Positions 53,991 to 62,058 are shown, counted from the first letter of the stretch. The stretch is 64,000 nucleotides of DNA from Bacteroidetes bacterium HGW-Bacteroidetes-6 (GCA_002842495.1 PHDB01000004.1:93844-157843), one strand, 5' to 3'. Notes: generated from the letters alone by a model not told the origin. A program made the numbers and translations.

Positions 53991-54653
53991 ATGGAAAGCA
54001 AAAAAGAATTTATCGACCCCGATTTAAGCAAACGTACCGTTATTGGTCCCGATGGTGAAGAAATTACCATCGACCCTATTCAGGACTATTTCTGCGATGC
54101 TTTGCCTAAGGTTCACGAACCGAAACGGATCAAAATATTTGAAAATTTCTTCAATTGGGCCCGCGCCGAAAGTATTTGGGTACTTGGCTTCGGAACCGGT
54201 TGCGGAAGTATTGAATTGTATCCGCTGCTCACTCCACGTTTCGATGCGTATCGTTTTGGTGTTCAGATGCGTCCAACACCCCGACAGGCTAACCTGATGA
54301 TTATTTCGGGATACCTGAGTGTAAAAACACTCAAACGCGCCATCCGAAGCTACGAGCAAATGCAAAATCCGAAGTTTGTTATGGCTTTGGGAAGCTGCAC
54401 CATCAATGGTGGAATGTATTTCGACAGCTACAACACCATCAACCGTCTCGACAAGTATTTACCTGTCGATGTTTATGTTGCAGGTTGTATGCCCCGCCCC
54501 GAAGCTATCTTAGCTGGTTTCATGTCGCTTAAAAAACGAATCAAAGCCGGAAAAGCCGAAGGAGCAAATTTGTATGCCGAAAACTTCGAGTATTACAAAG
54601 AAAATCAGAAAAAAATCATTCGGGACTGGAATATGCCCGATTATAACTGGTAA
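53991..54653 (+). CDS. NuoB/MbhJ-type Fe-S subunit with one cluster cysteine missing
   Basis: 220 residues. Complex I 20-kDa family: the N2-cluster region reads LGFGTGCGSIEL (Cys71-Gly72), where complex I has a tandem Cys-Cys (FGLACCAVEM-like). The other two ligands are kept: Cys136 in LGSCTINGGMY and Cys166 in VAGCMPRPEA. So only three of four cysteines are in place. An N-terminal extension of about 45 residues and a C-terminal helical end (YYKENQKKIIRDWNMPDYNW) are also present. It passes electrons from the ferredoxin-like subunit toward the NuoD-type subunit. Confidence 0.9.
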   Translation: MESKKEFIDPDLSKRTVIGPDGEEITIDPIQDYFCDALPKVHEPKRIKIFENFFNWARAESIWVLGFGTGCGSIELYPLLTPRFDAYRFGVQMRPTPRQANLMIISGYLSVKTLKRAIRSYEQMQNPKFVMALGSCTINGGMYFDSYNTINRLDKYLPVDVYVAGCMPRPEAILAGFMSLKKRIKAGKAEGANLYAENFEYYKENQKKIIRDWNMPDYNW

Positions 54654-54659
54654 GCGACT

Positions 54660-55187
54660 ATGGAAAAAATCATTGAACGCCTGCAAAAGGTTTTCGAAGT
54701 TTCCGAAGTCCGGAAACAGCGTAACGATCTTATTTTCATCACAGTTGGCAACGAACACGCAATTCCGGCTGTAACCCATCTTCGCGATTTCGAAGGATTT
54801 TCGCATCTGGTGATGATAACTGTGGCCGACTGGATCGAAGACGGAAAATTTGAACTCAGCTATATTCTTCACAATTACGAGCATCATTTCGATATTGCAG
54901 TTTGCACCTTTATCGATCGCGACAACGCAACCATGCAAACCGCTCACCACCTTTGGGCACAAGCATGGACCTATCAGCGCGAACTGAAAGAAATGTACGG
55001 TATCGATTTCCCCGGAAGCCCAAGGGTTGACGAAAGTTTCCTTCTTGAAGGATGGGATAATATTCCCCCTATGCGCCGTGAATTCGATACGTTGAAATAC
55101 AGCGAAGAAACATATTTTCCTCGTCCCGGCCGCGTGAATCACGATCCTGCCACATACATGAAACAAAAACTGTATCCCGATGAGTAA
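54660..55187 (+). CDS. NuoC/MbhK-type 30-kDa subunit
   Basis: 175 residues. The complex I 30-kDa pattern is seen in YQRELKEMYGIDFPGSPRVDESFLLEGWDNIPPMRREFDT, normally involved in docking to NuoD. It starts 6 bases after the NuoB-type stop and overlaps the next gene by 8 bases. Soluble, peripheral arm. Confidence 0.92.
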   Translation: MEKIIERLQKVFEVSEVRKQRNDLIFITVGNEHAIPAVTHLRDFEGFSHLVMITVADWIEDGKFELSYILHNYEHHFDIAVCTFIDRDNATMQTAHHLWAQAWTYQRELKEMYGIDFPGSPRVDESFLLEGWDNIPPMRREFDTLKYSEETYFPRPGRVNHDPATYMKQKLYPDE

Positions 55188-56379
55188 CAATACCAAAATA
55201 CTGATTCAGCCCGACCGCAGTGCATATCCGCAACCCGATGCCGAAGGAAATCTGCAGATTGACCTCAGTTCGGGTAAATACGTGAAACTCTGGCACGGTC
55301 CTAACCACCCAGGAGTTACTGGAAATATGTCGCTAGAGCTCACTCTCTGCGGCGACGAAATTGTTGAAGCCAAAACCCATGTTGGCTACCTGCATCGTGG
55401 ATTCGAGAAAATATTCGAACGCCGCACCTGGATGCAATGCTTCCCGACTGTTGTTCGCATGTGCGTTCCCGAACCCGACAGCAACGAATACAATCTTGCT
55501 GCTGCCATGGAAGAACTCAGCAACATCGAAGTTCCGGAGTATGCACAATGGATGCGCACTTTGGTTCTGGAAATGGCCCGAATGGGTAATCTGTTGCGTC
55601 TTTTGCCTGCTCATGGCGGAACCATGGGACTCGGACTCGGTGTTCAATGGGGAGTTTATTTGCGCGACCTGATTCTCGACCGCTTCGAGGAACTTACCGG
55701 TGCCCGGATTTATCACATGTATATCATTCCCGGTGGTGTGCGCGGAAAAATGCCCGAAGGATTTAAAGAACGTCTTATTTCCAACCTCAACGATGTTGAC
55801 GATTTTCTCGTTCGCCTCAAAAGGCTGGTCATCGACAATGCCGTGTTTAAAAAACGCACCATCGGTACAGGATATGTCGATCCGAAAATGGTTGACAAAT
55901 ATGGTATTGTTGGACCCAATGCACGTGCAGCGGGTTACAACCGCGACGTACGCAAAGACAACCCATATCTGATGTACGACCAACTCGATTTCGAAGCATA
56001 TGTCGATAAAGATGCAGCCAGCGATATTTTCAGCCGCACCTGGGTTCGCTTCATGGACTTGAAATACTGTGTTGATATGATTCGTCAGATTCTTGACAAA
56101 ATGCCAAACGACGGTGAATTTATGGGCAAGACTCCCAACATCATGAACTGGAAAATCCCCAAAGGACAAACCTATGTACGCAGCGAATCGTCGCGTGGAG
56201 AATATGGTTTTTATGCAGTAAGCGATGGAACAGAATTCCCCCGAAGAATCAACCTGCGGGGTCCAAGCTACAACCACGCCATTGCTGTTCTGGAGAAGGT
56301 TCTCATCAATGCAAATATTTCAGACGTCAGTGCCATCATGGTGTCGCTGGCTACATGTCCACCGGAAATTGAACGTTAA
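55180..56379 (+). CDS. NuoD/MbxL-type large subunit without NiFe or quinone ligands
   Basis: 399 residues. Complex I/hydrogenase large-subunit fold: KLWHGPNHPGVTGNMSLEL, THVGYLHRGFEKIFERRTW and IYHMYIIPGGVRGKMPEGF. A [NiFe] hydrogenase would need two CxxC pairs; here the N-terminal site reads RMCVPEPDSN (Cys95, Glu98) and the C-terminal one ATCPPEIER (Cys393, Glu396), both C-x2-E. The complex I quinone residues are also gone: the second histidine of GPxHPxxHG is Thr47, and the tyrosine of the RMDY motif is Val96. No cleavable C-terminal peptide. It is therefore neither a hydrogenase nor a quinone reductase; closest by layout to archaeal Mbx/Mbs. Confidence 0.9.
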   Translation: MSNNTKILIQPDRSAYPQPDAEGNLQIDLSSGKYVKLWHGPNHPGVTGNMSLELTLCGDEIVEAKTHVGYLHRGFEKIFERRTWMQCFPTVVRMCVPEPDSNEYNLAAAMEELSNIEVPEYAQWMRTLVLEMARMGNLLRLLPAHGGTMGLGLGVQWGVYLRDLILDRFEELTGARIYHMYIIPGGVRGKMPEGFKERLISNLNDVDDFLVRLKRLVIDNAVFKKRTIGTGYVDPKMVDKYGIVGPNARAAGYNRDVRKDNPYLMYDQLDFEAYVDKDAASDIFSRTWVRFMDLKYCVDMIRQILDKMPNDGEFMGKTPNIMNWKIPKGQTYVRSESSRGEYGFYAVSDGTEFPRRINLRGPSYNHAIAVLEKVLINANISDVSAIMVSLATCPPEIER

Positions 56380-56396
56380 TCAACAAGCGTACAACT

Positions 56397-58196
56397 ATGA
56401 AACTCAGAGATATAATTTCACCTTTTAGTGCATGGAGCAATATTGTTCGCACGCCAGTGACAGTAAAAGATCCGCTCAACGAACGTCCGGGTGCCGACCG
56501 CTACCGTGGTTTTCACAAAAACGACGTGGAGGCTTGTATTGGTTGTGGAACCTGCGAAGCTGTTTGCGAAAACAAAGCCATCGATATGGTTCCTGTTGAA
56601 GGCATCGAAACCACCAAAGCCGACAGCGGATTGCGTCCGATGGTTGATTATGGCCGTTGCTGCTGGTGTGCACTTTGTGTCGATGTTTGCACCACCGGTT
56701 CTCTTACCATGTCGAACGAATATACGTGGATAACCGACAACCCCGACGAATATCGCTATATTCCCGGTGTTGACAAAAAACCATGGGACAACAGCGAAAA
56801 AGGCTGGACCAATCCCGGTTATTCGCTCTACAACCCCGAACGCGTCAATATGGACGAAGTTGAACCCGATGAGCGAATCACCAACTTCATCGAAATTGCA
56901 AAAGGCTATTCGAAAGAACAAGCCGAGAAAGAAGCCGACCGTTGTGTTTCGTGCGGAATTTGCGTGGCTTCGTGTCCTGCCCATATGGATATTCCGGGCT
57001 ATATCCGTGCTATTCGCGACGGCGACATGGAAAAAGGCTTGCAATTGCTCTACGACACCAACCCATTGCCCGAAATTTGTGGTCGCGTTTGTACTCATCG
57101 TTGCGAAGAAGTCTGCTCGGTTGGTGTTAAAGGCGATGCGCTGGCTATTCGCTGGCTCAAACGCTATATTGCCGACAACGTTCCTTTCGAAAAATACAAA
57201 AAAATTCTCGGCCTCGAATCGCTTCCCGAAGGCAAAAAACATATCGCCATTATTGGTGCAGGACCTTCCGGAATCAGTGCTGCATACTATCTGCGCACAT
57301 TGGGTTATAAGGTTACCATTTTCGAATCGAAAGAAAGTCCCGGTGGAGCTACCATGTACGGAATTCCAAAATACCGGCTCCCTATGGACATTCTGGAAAA
57401 AGAAATTGGTCTGCTCGAAGAAATGGGTGTTCAGTTCCGTTTCAATACCATGGTTGGCCGCGAAGTAAAATTCGACGAACTCTACACTGCTTATGATGCC
57501 GTATTCATGGGAATCGGTTTCGAAAAACCATATCTGATTGCCATCGATGGCGAAGATGCAAAAGGATCGCTTCAGGCTATCGACTTCCTGCGCGAAGTAA
57601 ACGAAGGCAAAAAACCGGAGCTTGGGCATCGTGTTGCCGTTATCGGCGGAGGAAACGTCGCCATGGATGCAGCACGCGTGAGTCGTCGTTTTGGAGCAAA
57701 AGTAACAGTTCTTTATCGCAGAAGGATTCAGGATATGCCATCCGATCCGGAGGAAATTGAAGGCTGCGAACAGGAAAATGTTCATATCGAAACCCAGGCT
57801 ATTCCTACCCGAATCATCAAAGACGAAAACGGAAAAGTAAAAGGAATCGAATATCTGAAAGCAGAAATGGTAACCGATGCCAAAGGTGGACGTCCGAAAC
57901 CCGTTGCTATCGAAGGCAGTGAAACCATACTGGAGGTTAGCACCGTGATCGGAGCCATTGGTCAGGAAGGTTATTTCGATTTTCTCGGTACCGAATGGCT
58001 CGAAAAATTGAAAATTGAGCGTGGTCGCGTGGTTACCAACGATGCTATGCAAACTTCTATCGAAAAGCTTTTTGCCGGAGGCGACTCGGTGAATGCTGTT
58101 GCCGATGCCATCAGTGCTATTGCCGACGGACACAAGGCTGCGATGGGGATAGATGCGTTATTGAGTGGACAGTGGCCAGTGGTCAGTGGTCAGTGA
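56397..58196 (+). CDS. NuoI-type ferredoxin fused to GltD/NfnL-like NAD(P)H flavoprotein
   Basis: 599 residues. Residues about 1-110 are a NuoI/MbxN-like 2[4Fe-4S] ferredoxin: Cys47, 50, 53, 57 (CIGCGTCEAVC) and Cys88, 91, 94, 98 (CCWCALCVDVC). From about 160 it is a GltD-family protein: Fe-S region CVSCGICVASCPAHMDIP and CGRVCTHRCEEVC, FAD fold GAGPSGISAAYYL (about 286), NAD(P)H fold IGGGNVAMDAARVSRR (about 416) and LFAGGDSV. The fusion brings NAD(P)H to the membrane arm directly, so the complex probably exchanges electrons between NAD(P)H and ferredoxin. The last eight residues (QWPVVSGQ) come from a CAGTGGTCAGT repeat that overruns the original C-terminus. Last gene of the operon. Confidence 0.92.
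   Translation: MKLRDIISPFSAWSNIVRTPVTVKDPLNERPGADRYRGFHKNDVEACIGCGTCEAVCENKAIDMVPVEGIETTKADSGLRPMVDYGRCCWCALCVDVCTTGSLTMSNEYTWITDNPDEYRYIPGVDKKPWDNSEKGWTNPGYSLYNPERVNMDEVEPDERITNFIEIAKGYSKEQAEKEADRCVSCGICVASCPAHMDIPGYIRAIRDGDMEKGLQLLYDTNPLPEICGRVCTHRCEEVCSVGVKGDALAIRWLKRYIADNVPFEKYKKILGLESLPEGKKHIAIIGAGPSGISAAYYLRTLGYKVTIFESKESPGGATMYGIPKYRLPMDILEKEIGLLEEMGVQFRFNTMVGREVKFDELYTAYDAVFMGIGFEKPYLIAIDGEDAKGSLQAIDFLREVNEGKKPELGHRVAVIGGGNVAMDAARVSRRFGAKVTVLYRRRIQDMPSDPEEIEGCEQENVHIETQAIPTRIIKDENGKVKGIEYLKAEMVTDAKGGRPKPVAIEGSETILEVSTVIGAIGQEGYFDFLGTEWLEKLKIERGRVVTNDAMQTSIEKLFAGGDSVNAVADAISAIADGHKAAMGIDALLSGQWPVVSGQ
58163..58196 (+). repeat. CAGTGGTCAGT simple repeat at a gene end
   Basis: GTGGACAGTGGCCAGTGGTC followed by further CAGTGGTCAGTGA units provides the last codons and the stop of the ferredoxin-flavoprotein gene. 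The tract is of the same type as at 43538. Confidence 0.7.
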
Positions 58197-58246
58197 TGGA
58201 AAAAAATATTTTCAATTGAAGAGGAAACGTTAAAAACAAAAGAATT

Positions 58247-58705
58247 ATGATACAGGAATTTCAGACAGCCGACGACATTTTGAAGTTTGCCCTCGGACGC
58301 GAACAGGAAAGTATCGATTTATACACCAATCTTGCTGATACCGCAAGGAATCCGGAGATGAGGAAAGTGTTTTCGGGTTTTGCCGACGAAGAACGCGGAC
58401 ACAAAAAACGGATTGAAAATATTCAAAGCAGCGGCCAGTTCCAATTCACACCAGCACAGGTGCGCGACATCAAAATCGGAGATTATCTGATTGATGTTGA
58501 ACCACACGCCGGAATGAGCTATCAGGAAGCACTTATCATTGCCATGAAGAAAGAAAAGGCTGCTTTCAGGCTTTACAGCGACCTGGCTGCACGTGTCGAG
58601 GACCAACTCTTACGCTCCCTGTTCGAGTCGCTCGCCCAGGAAGAATCGAAACACAAACTTCGTTTCGAACTCGAGTACGACGAGGTGGTGTTGAAGGATA
58701 ATTAG
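58247..58705 (+). CDS. Rubrerythrin/ferritin-like di-iron protein
   Basis: 152 residues. Ferritin-like four-helix bundle with two E-x2-H half-sites: ALGREQESIDLY and FADEERGHKKR in the first half, KEKAAFRLYSDL and AQEESKHKLRFE in the second. There is no rubredoxin domain. It probably reduces peroxide or handles oxygen stress in the cytoplasm. It lies 50 bases after the Mbx-like operon and in the same direction, and may be cotranscribed, which would fit protection of an Fe-S-rich complex. Confidence 0.88.
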   Translation: MIQEFQTADDILKFALGREQESIDLYTNLADTARNPEMRKVFSGFADEERGHKKRIENIQSSGQFQFTPAQVRDIKIGDYLIDVEPHAGMSYQEALIIAMKKEKAAFRLYSDLAARVEDQLLRSLFESLAQEESKHKLRFELEYDEVVLKDN

Positions 58706-58727
58706 AAACCATCTCCCAAAACCCCGA

Positions 58728-58815
58728 TTCAGTCACACAGAGCGCCGTCGAAGTGTGACTGAAGCAACCGTTTTGTTTAAGCGGATGCGTTATTCCTGAG
58801 AGGGGATTGTGTGGT
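58728..58815. repeat. Palindrome-headed direct repeat, left copy
   Basis: Begins with the perfect palindrome TTCAGTCACAC (58728-58738)/GTGTGACTGAA (58753-58763) and goes on to GGATGCGTTATTCCTGAGAG. A related copy lies at 61946-62026 in the same orientation, so the two enclose the genes at 58962 and 60356. Confidence 0.75.
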
Positions 58816-58834
58816 GACGGCAATTTGTAACTAG

Positions 58835-58865
58835 TGACAGTCCCGAAAACTTTCGGGAGCGTCAC
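58835..58865. terminator. Long hairpin, possible bidirectional terminator
   Basis: Stem TCCCGAAA/TTTCGGGA with a two-base loop (58841-58858), extended by GTGAC/GTCAC. T-rich sequence on the right side is weak. It may be a terminator for the rubrerythrin gene or another dispersed hairpin. Confidence 0.5.
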
Positions 58866-58946
58866 TTTCTTATAAAGTTGCACAAAAGTTGAAGTCGGGC
58901 TACCACCCTTCGCATACCATTGAAATCCTTATTGGCTATATTGTGT

Positions 58947-58955
58947 GTTGGCGGT
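58947..58955 (-). other. attC-like core box after the 409-residue gene
   Basis: Plus-strand GTTGGCGGT, just past the stop of the gene at 58962; on the minus strand it reads ACCGCCAAC. The same box stands at 60212-60220. The matching second half of a site is not clear. Confidence 0.35.
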
Positions 58956-58961
58956 ATGTTG

Positions 58962-60191
58962 TTATTTATCAGTCCTTTTGAATAAAACTTTCCCATATCC
59001 ATTTAAGTTACTTCCTATCAAAATCGAATCATTAAAGAACTCTAATTCAAAATGACAGTGTTTGTTCTTATCATGTCTCTTAGTATTCGGATTAAATCCT
59101 TTAATTCGGAAATAATCTCCGAATAGTTTTATTTCTAATGGTTCAGCATCAGCTTGCTCATTAGTCTTAAGATTTTCTAATTCTCCAAGAAGATATTCAC
59201 CTTCAATATGAAAGTATAAGTTTCCTTGCTTTTTCTTGTTATCTTTTGAAGTCCATTCACCTTCCCAATGACCTTTAACTGAAAGCATTTTCTTCATTTG
59301 TTTTTGAGATGGAAGATTCAAATATCCTGTCAATGCATCTTCAGGTGTTGCGAATGCAGTCAGCGCAAAATTCATTCCAGTGCAAATATCAGGGAAATCA
59401 GTATAACCAGATTTAATAGTTTGGTTAATAGGAATTTCGTTTACTCCGTAAAGTTCATATAAAACTTCTCCAATCCAATTTAGATTATTAATTGCATCAT
59501 CTTTGGGGGTATTGGAGCTTTTTCTCGCATGAACATAGGTGTTTCCATTGTCATACACTTTATTTATAAGGTCGTATGAATTATTAGGAAAGATATCTTT
59601 TGTGACAAAATTAATCTTCTCGAAAATATCAAAGAATCGATTTAGATTCTTGGCAGTTTTTCCGGTTTCAATTTTAAATATACAAGTATTTTTCTCTTGA
59701 TTTAGCTGATAGACGGATTTTATAAAATTTTTATCATCATTTACTGTAATCTTCTCTATGATTTCTTTCTCAAAAATCAGCCTGTCAATCACTTTTGGTA
59801 TTGCCAAATATTTAACAAGAGTTCTAAAATTTTCAAGTTCCAAGTCACTATAATTTCCAAATGGATGGTTCATTTGTGTTAGTTTCTCATAGCAAATCAT
59901 TTCGCAAATGCTTCTTGATAATGTAATGGCAGCTTCATAAAACCCATCACGAAAAAGCATTTTAGCTTGAAAATAGAACTTTACGGGTGGGACATCTTTA
60001 AAATACAATACATGAGAGATATTAATCCATCTCTCAACCTTACTATCAATATTATCAATGTACTCGTTTTTAAGCGAATGTGAGATAAGCTCATAAGTAC
60101 ACTCATAAGGTTCTTTTTTATTGTCCTTATAAAATTCTTTGAGTTTAAATAACTCTTCGAAATCTGAAATTATATGAATTTGTTTGCTCAT
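58962..60191 (-). CDS. Orphan protein with HEPN/DUF4145-like helices and a beta C-terminus
   Basis: 409 residues, not recognised with certainty. The N-terminal about 270 residues are helical, with GFYEAAITLSRSICEMICYEKL and NGNTYVHARKSS, which resemble the R/E...H layout of DUF4145/HEPN-type proteins. The last about 110 residues are beta-rich (GHWEGEWTSKDNKKKQGNLYFHIEG). No signal peptide. Its start lies 21 bases from an attC-like core, as in a gene cassette. Codon use is AT-rich compared with the Mbx-like operon. It could be a defence or toxin-type protein; that is a guess from context. Confidence 0.65.
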   Translation of the reverse strand: MSKQIHIISDFEELFKLKEFYKDNKKEPYECTYELISHSLKNEYIDNIDSKVERWINISHVLYFKDVPPVKFYFQAKMLFRDGFYEAAITLSRSICEMICYEKLTQMNHPFGNYSDLELENFRTLVKYLAIPKVIDRLIFEKEIIEKITVNDDKNFIKSVYQLNQEKNTCIFKIETGKTAKNLNRFFDIFEKINFVTKDIFPNNSYDLINKVYDNGNTYVHARKSSNTPKDDAINNLNWIGEVLYELYGVNEIPINQTIKSGYTDFPDICTGMNFALTAFATPEDALTGYLNLPSQKQMKKMLSVKGHWEGEWTSKDNKKKQGNLYFHIEGEYLLGELENLKTNEQADAEPLEIKLFGDYFRIKGFNPNTKRHDKNKHCHFELEFFNDSILIGSNLNGYGKVLFKRTDK

Positions 60192-60210
60192 GTGAGTGTC
60201 TTTCTACAAT

Positions 60211-60353
60211 TACCGCCAACGGTGGCGGGCTTTTCGATCGGGCGGGTTTCAGAGCACAAATGTTGAATTTATTACTAAAGTTCAATAATAGCACGAAGCT
60301 TCTAGTTTGCACTTCAGCCCGCCTGACGCAAAACCCGTGTTAGTAGCGGTTAT
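60211..60353 (-). other. Candidate attC-like imperfect palindrome between two orphan genes
   Basis: Left arm ACCGCCAACGGTGGCGGGC and ATCGGGCGGGTTT pair with right arm AGCCCGCCTGACGCAAAACCC and GTGTTAGTAGCGGTTA: outer boxes CCGCCAAC/GTTAGTAGCGG and inner GGGCGGG/CCCGCC, separated by about 55 bases. In gene direction the downstream end reads GTTGGCGGTAAT, then the next ATG follows within 22 bases. This is the order expected of an integron cassette site (R''-L''-L'-R'), but no integrase is in the window. Confidence 0.45.
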
Positions 60354-60355
60354 TT

Positions 60356-61306
60356 TCATTTTCTACCTGGTCCATGTTTGAACCACCAAGCTGAATTTAT
60401 GGCATCATCAAATTCAATTGCTATCAGCTCTTCTTCTGTCCAATCACCTTTTCTATTTTTCCATTTTAATGGGAATGCTGCAAATGCAATTTGGTATAAT
60501 GATGGAGTTTTCTTAAATTGTTCAATATAGCTTTTCGATTGTTTTTCTGGTTCTGTTATTTCAATTTCACCAGAATCGTCCACTTCTTGAATGTAGTCCT
60601 TTTCCTTAATTAGGATGCTAGAATCAAGTCGCTCCCAGAATTTTATGCAACAAATCGGCAGATTAATTCTTATTATATTCTGAGGTTTTCCATTTTCATA
60701 ATTAGGTTGATGCTTTCTCTTTCTTCTTAAGCCAAAATATTTTTTTTCATATTTTACAATCAAATAATCAATGTGTGATAGTGAAACATCCCAAGCAATT
60801 CTCTTATACACTGATGCTGCTACAAATTTCTCATCAGTAGCGCCATCGATACTATATTTAATCTCAAGTTTTTCAGTTTTTTTGTTTCTTACTATTTTGG
60901 TTAACTTAAAACTGTCAATAAATTCAAATTTAAATTTATTCGTAATATTTAACTTGCTTTCAGAACCGATTTTAAATATGTCTTTTTGCCCTATTTCTGA
61001 TGAAATATTGTTTAGTATTTCAGTAATGAATTCATTTGAAACTATTGAAGAATGAAAAGATTCTTCATGGTTTATTTCTTCAGTCTCTAATTCAACAGAA
61101 GTTATTCTACTGGTCGATGCGCCAATTTGAGATTGAATAACTGATTGAATCTCTCCAACAGAAGTATTTCGGCTTGCTTGTCTTATATTAATACTAAAGT
61201 GGAATCTAGCTACGAAAAATTTGGTTTTTGTATTATCAATTGAGTTCCAATTTTTTTCCTTAGTTAGTGGCACTGAGAATGGGATGGACAATTGTATCTT
61301 TTTCAT
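60356..61306 (-). CDS. Orphan protein of unknown function
   Basis: 316 residues, no signal peptide or membrane helix. Mixed alpha/beta; notable stretches are RFHFSINIRQASRNTSVGEI, FKFEFIDSFKLTKIVRNKK, KYFGLRRKRKHQ and a C-terminal WTEEELIAIEFDDAINSAWW. I do not recognise a family. AT-rich coding sequence. It ends 3 bases before the attC-like palindrome and starts about 85 bases after another core box (61391), so it fits the cassette pattern. Translation is intact. Confidence 0.6.
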   Translation of the reverse strand: MKKIQLSIPFSVPLTKEKNWNSIDNTKTKFFVARFHFSINIRQASRNTSVGEIQSVIQSQIGASTSRITSVELETEEINHEESFHSSIVSNEFITEILNNISSEIGQKDIFKIGSESKLNITNKFKFEFIDSFKLTKIVRNKKTEKLEIKYSIDGATDEKFVAASVYKRIAWDVSLSHIDYLIVKYEKKYFGLRRKRKHQPNYENGKPQNIIRINLPICCIKFWERLDSSILIKEKDYIQEVDDSGEIEITEPEKQSKSYIEQFKKTPSLYQIAFAAFPLKWKNRKGDWTEEELIAIEFDDAINSAWWFKHGPGRK

Positions 61307-61390
61307 GTTTTCAAGAATTGAGTTTAGTTAGTTTTACTTAAAAGGTGGGGTTTATTTTCGTTTTGCATTTTTGGCGAAGGGCTTTATAAT

Positions 61391-61417
61391 GACCGCTAAC
61401 GCGTTTATATATATAAC
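61391..61417 (-). other. attC-like core with TATATATA arm
   Basis: GACCGCTAACGCGTTTATAT followed by ATATAAC. In gene direction it reads GTTATATATATAAACGCGTT then AGCGGTCATT. The motif recurs at 62865-62890 upstream of the next minus-strand gene. Confidence 0.4.
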
Positions 61418-61455
61418 AAAATCATACAATACTTCCTGTTTTGGGTGGAACGGTG

Positions 61456-61526
61456 TCATTTCCAAATGTAAAAATACGTTGAATTTTTGAAAACAAAGAG
61501 GTTTTTTCATTTTTATTTGAAAAAAA
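61456..61526. repeat. 70-bp direct repeat, left copy
   Basis: TCATTTCCAAATGTAAAAAT, then ACGTTGAATTTTTGAAAA and GAGGTTTTTTCATTTTT. Nearly identical to 63023-63093; the two enclose the lipoprotein gene at 62059. Confidence 0.8.
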
Positions 61527-61945
61527 GAGTGTTCTATATGAAAAATATGATTTAATCTGTTATTCGGAAATGTATTATTACGGTGTGATGGCTGTTTTTA
61601 TCCGTGGAAGTATGATTGATATTTTTGCCGCAGGCGGACGCTTCAACGCCGCTACTAATGACAATATTTTGCAACACGCTGTTATTCGGTAGCTGAAAAT
61701 CAAAAGCCGTCCTTCGATACAATTTTTCCTTCACTACGTTTCAGAAAAATCACTCAGGATGACTTTTGGGGTTTGTCATTTTTGCAGGTTGCAAAACGCG
61801 TTTTGCTGGTGGTCTCAGCGTGATCGCCTGTGTGTTTATGAATTTGCTCTTCCTGTCCGGTTTATTTACACGAAATGCTTAGTCGGCGACCTTAAGTCTG
61901 GAAAAATAATCCGTAACCCAACCCAGGTCATTTCAAAAAACCTGT
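61527..61945. other. Non-coding, repeat-derived stretch
   Basis: About 420 bases without a credible gene. Contains GCCGCAGGCGGACGCTTCAA and TTTCAGAAAAATCACTCAGG, phrases of the type seen in dispersed intergenic repeats, and a short open frame on each strand that looks translated from them. Confidence 0.5.
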
Positions 61946-62026
61946 TTCAGTCACACAGAGCGCTGTCGAAGTGTGGCTGAAAAATCTTTTGTTCAGGTGG
62001 ATGCGTTTTTGTGAGGGGGATTTGTT
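61946..62026. repeat. Palindrome-headed direct repeat, right copy
   Basis: TTCAGTCACAC (61946-61956)/GTGTGGCTGAA (61971-61981), one mismatch, followed by GGATGCGTTTTTGTGAGGG. Same orientation as the copy at 58728-58815. Confidence 0.75.
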
Positions 62027-62058
62027 ATAAGAGTGTAACGGTTTGGCTAAACTGCGTT

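Noticed and set aside
55333..56277. 314-codon open frame antisense to the NuoD-like gene
   Set aside because: Same explanation; no start signal, no family features.
56418..58133. 571-codon open frame on the minus strand
   Set aside because: It lies antisense to the ferredoxin-flavoprotein gene, whose motifs are unmistakable; the antisense product is Phe/Asn/His-rich with no domain pattern. It results from the codon bias of the real gene.
55180..58196. Reading the operon as a [NiFe] hydrogenase (Mbh or Ech)
   Set aside because: Both CxxC metal motifs of the large subunit are CxxE, and no maturation genes are present.
61552..61734. 60-codon minus-strand open frame
   Set aside because: Repeat-derived peptide with no ribosome site or homology; scored as non-coding.
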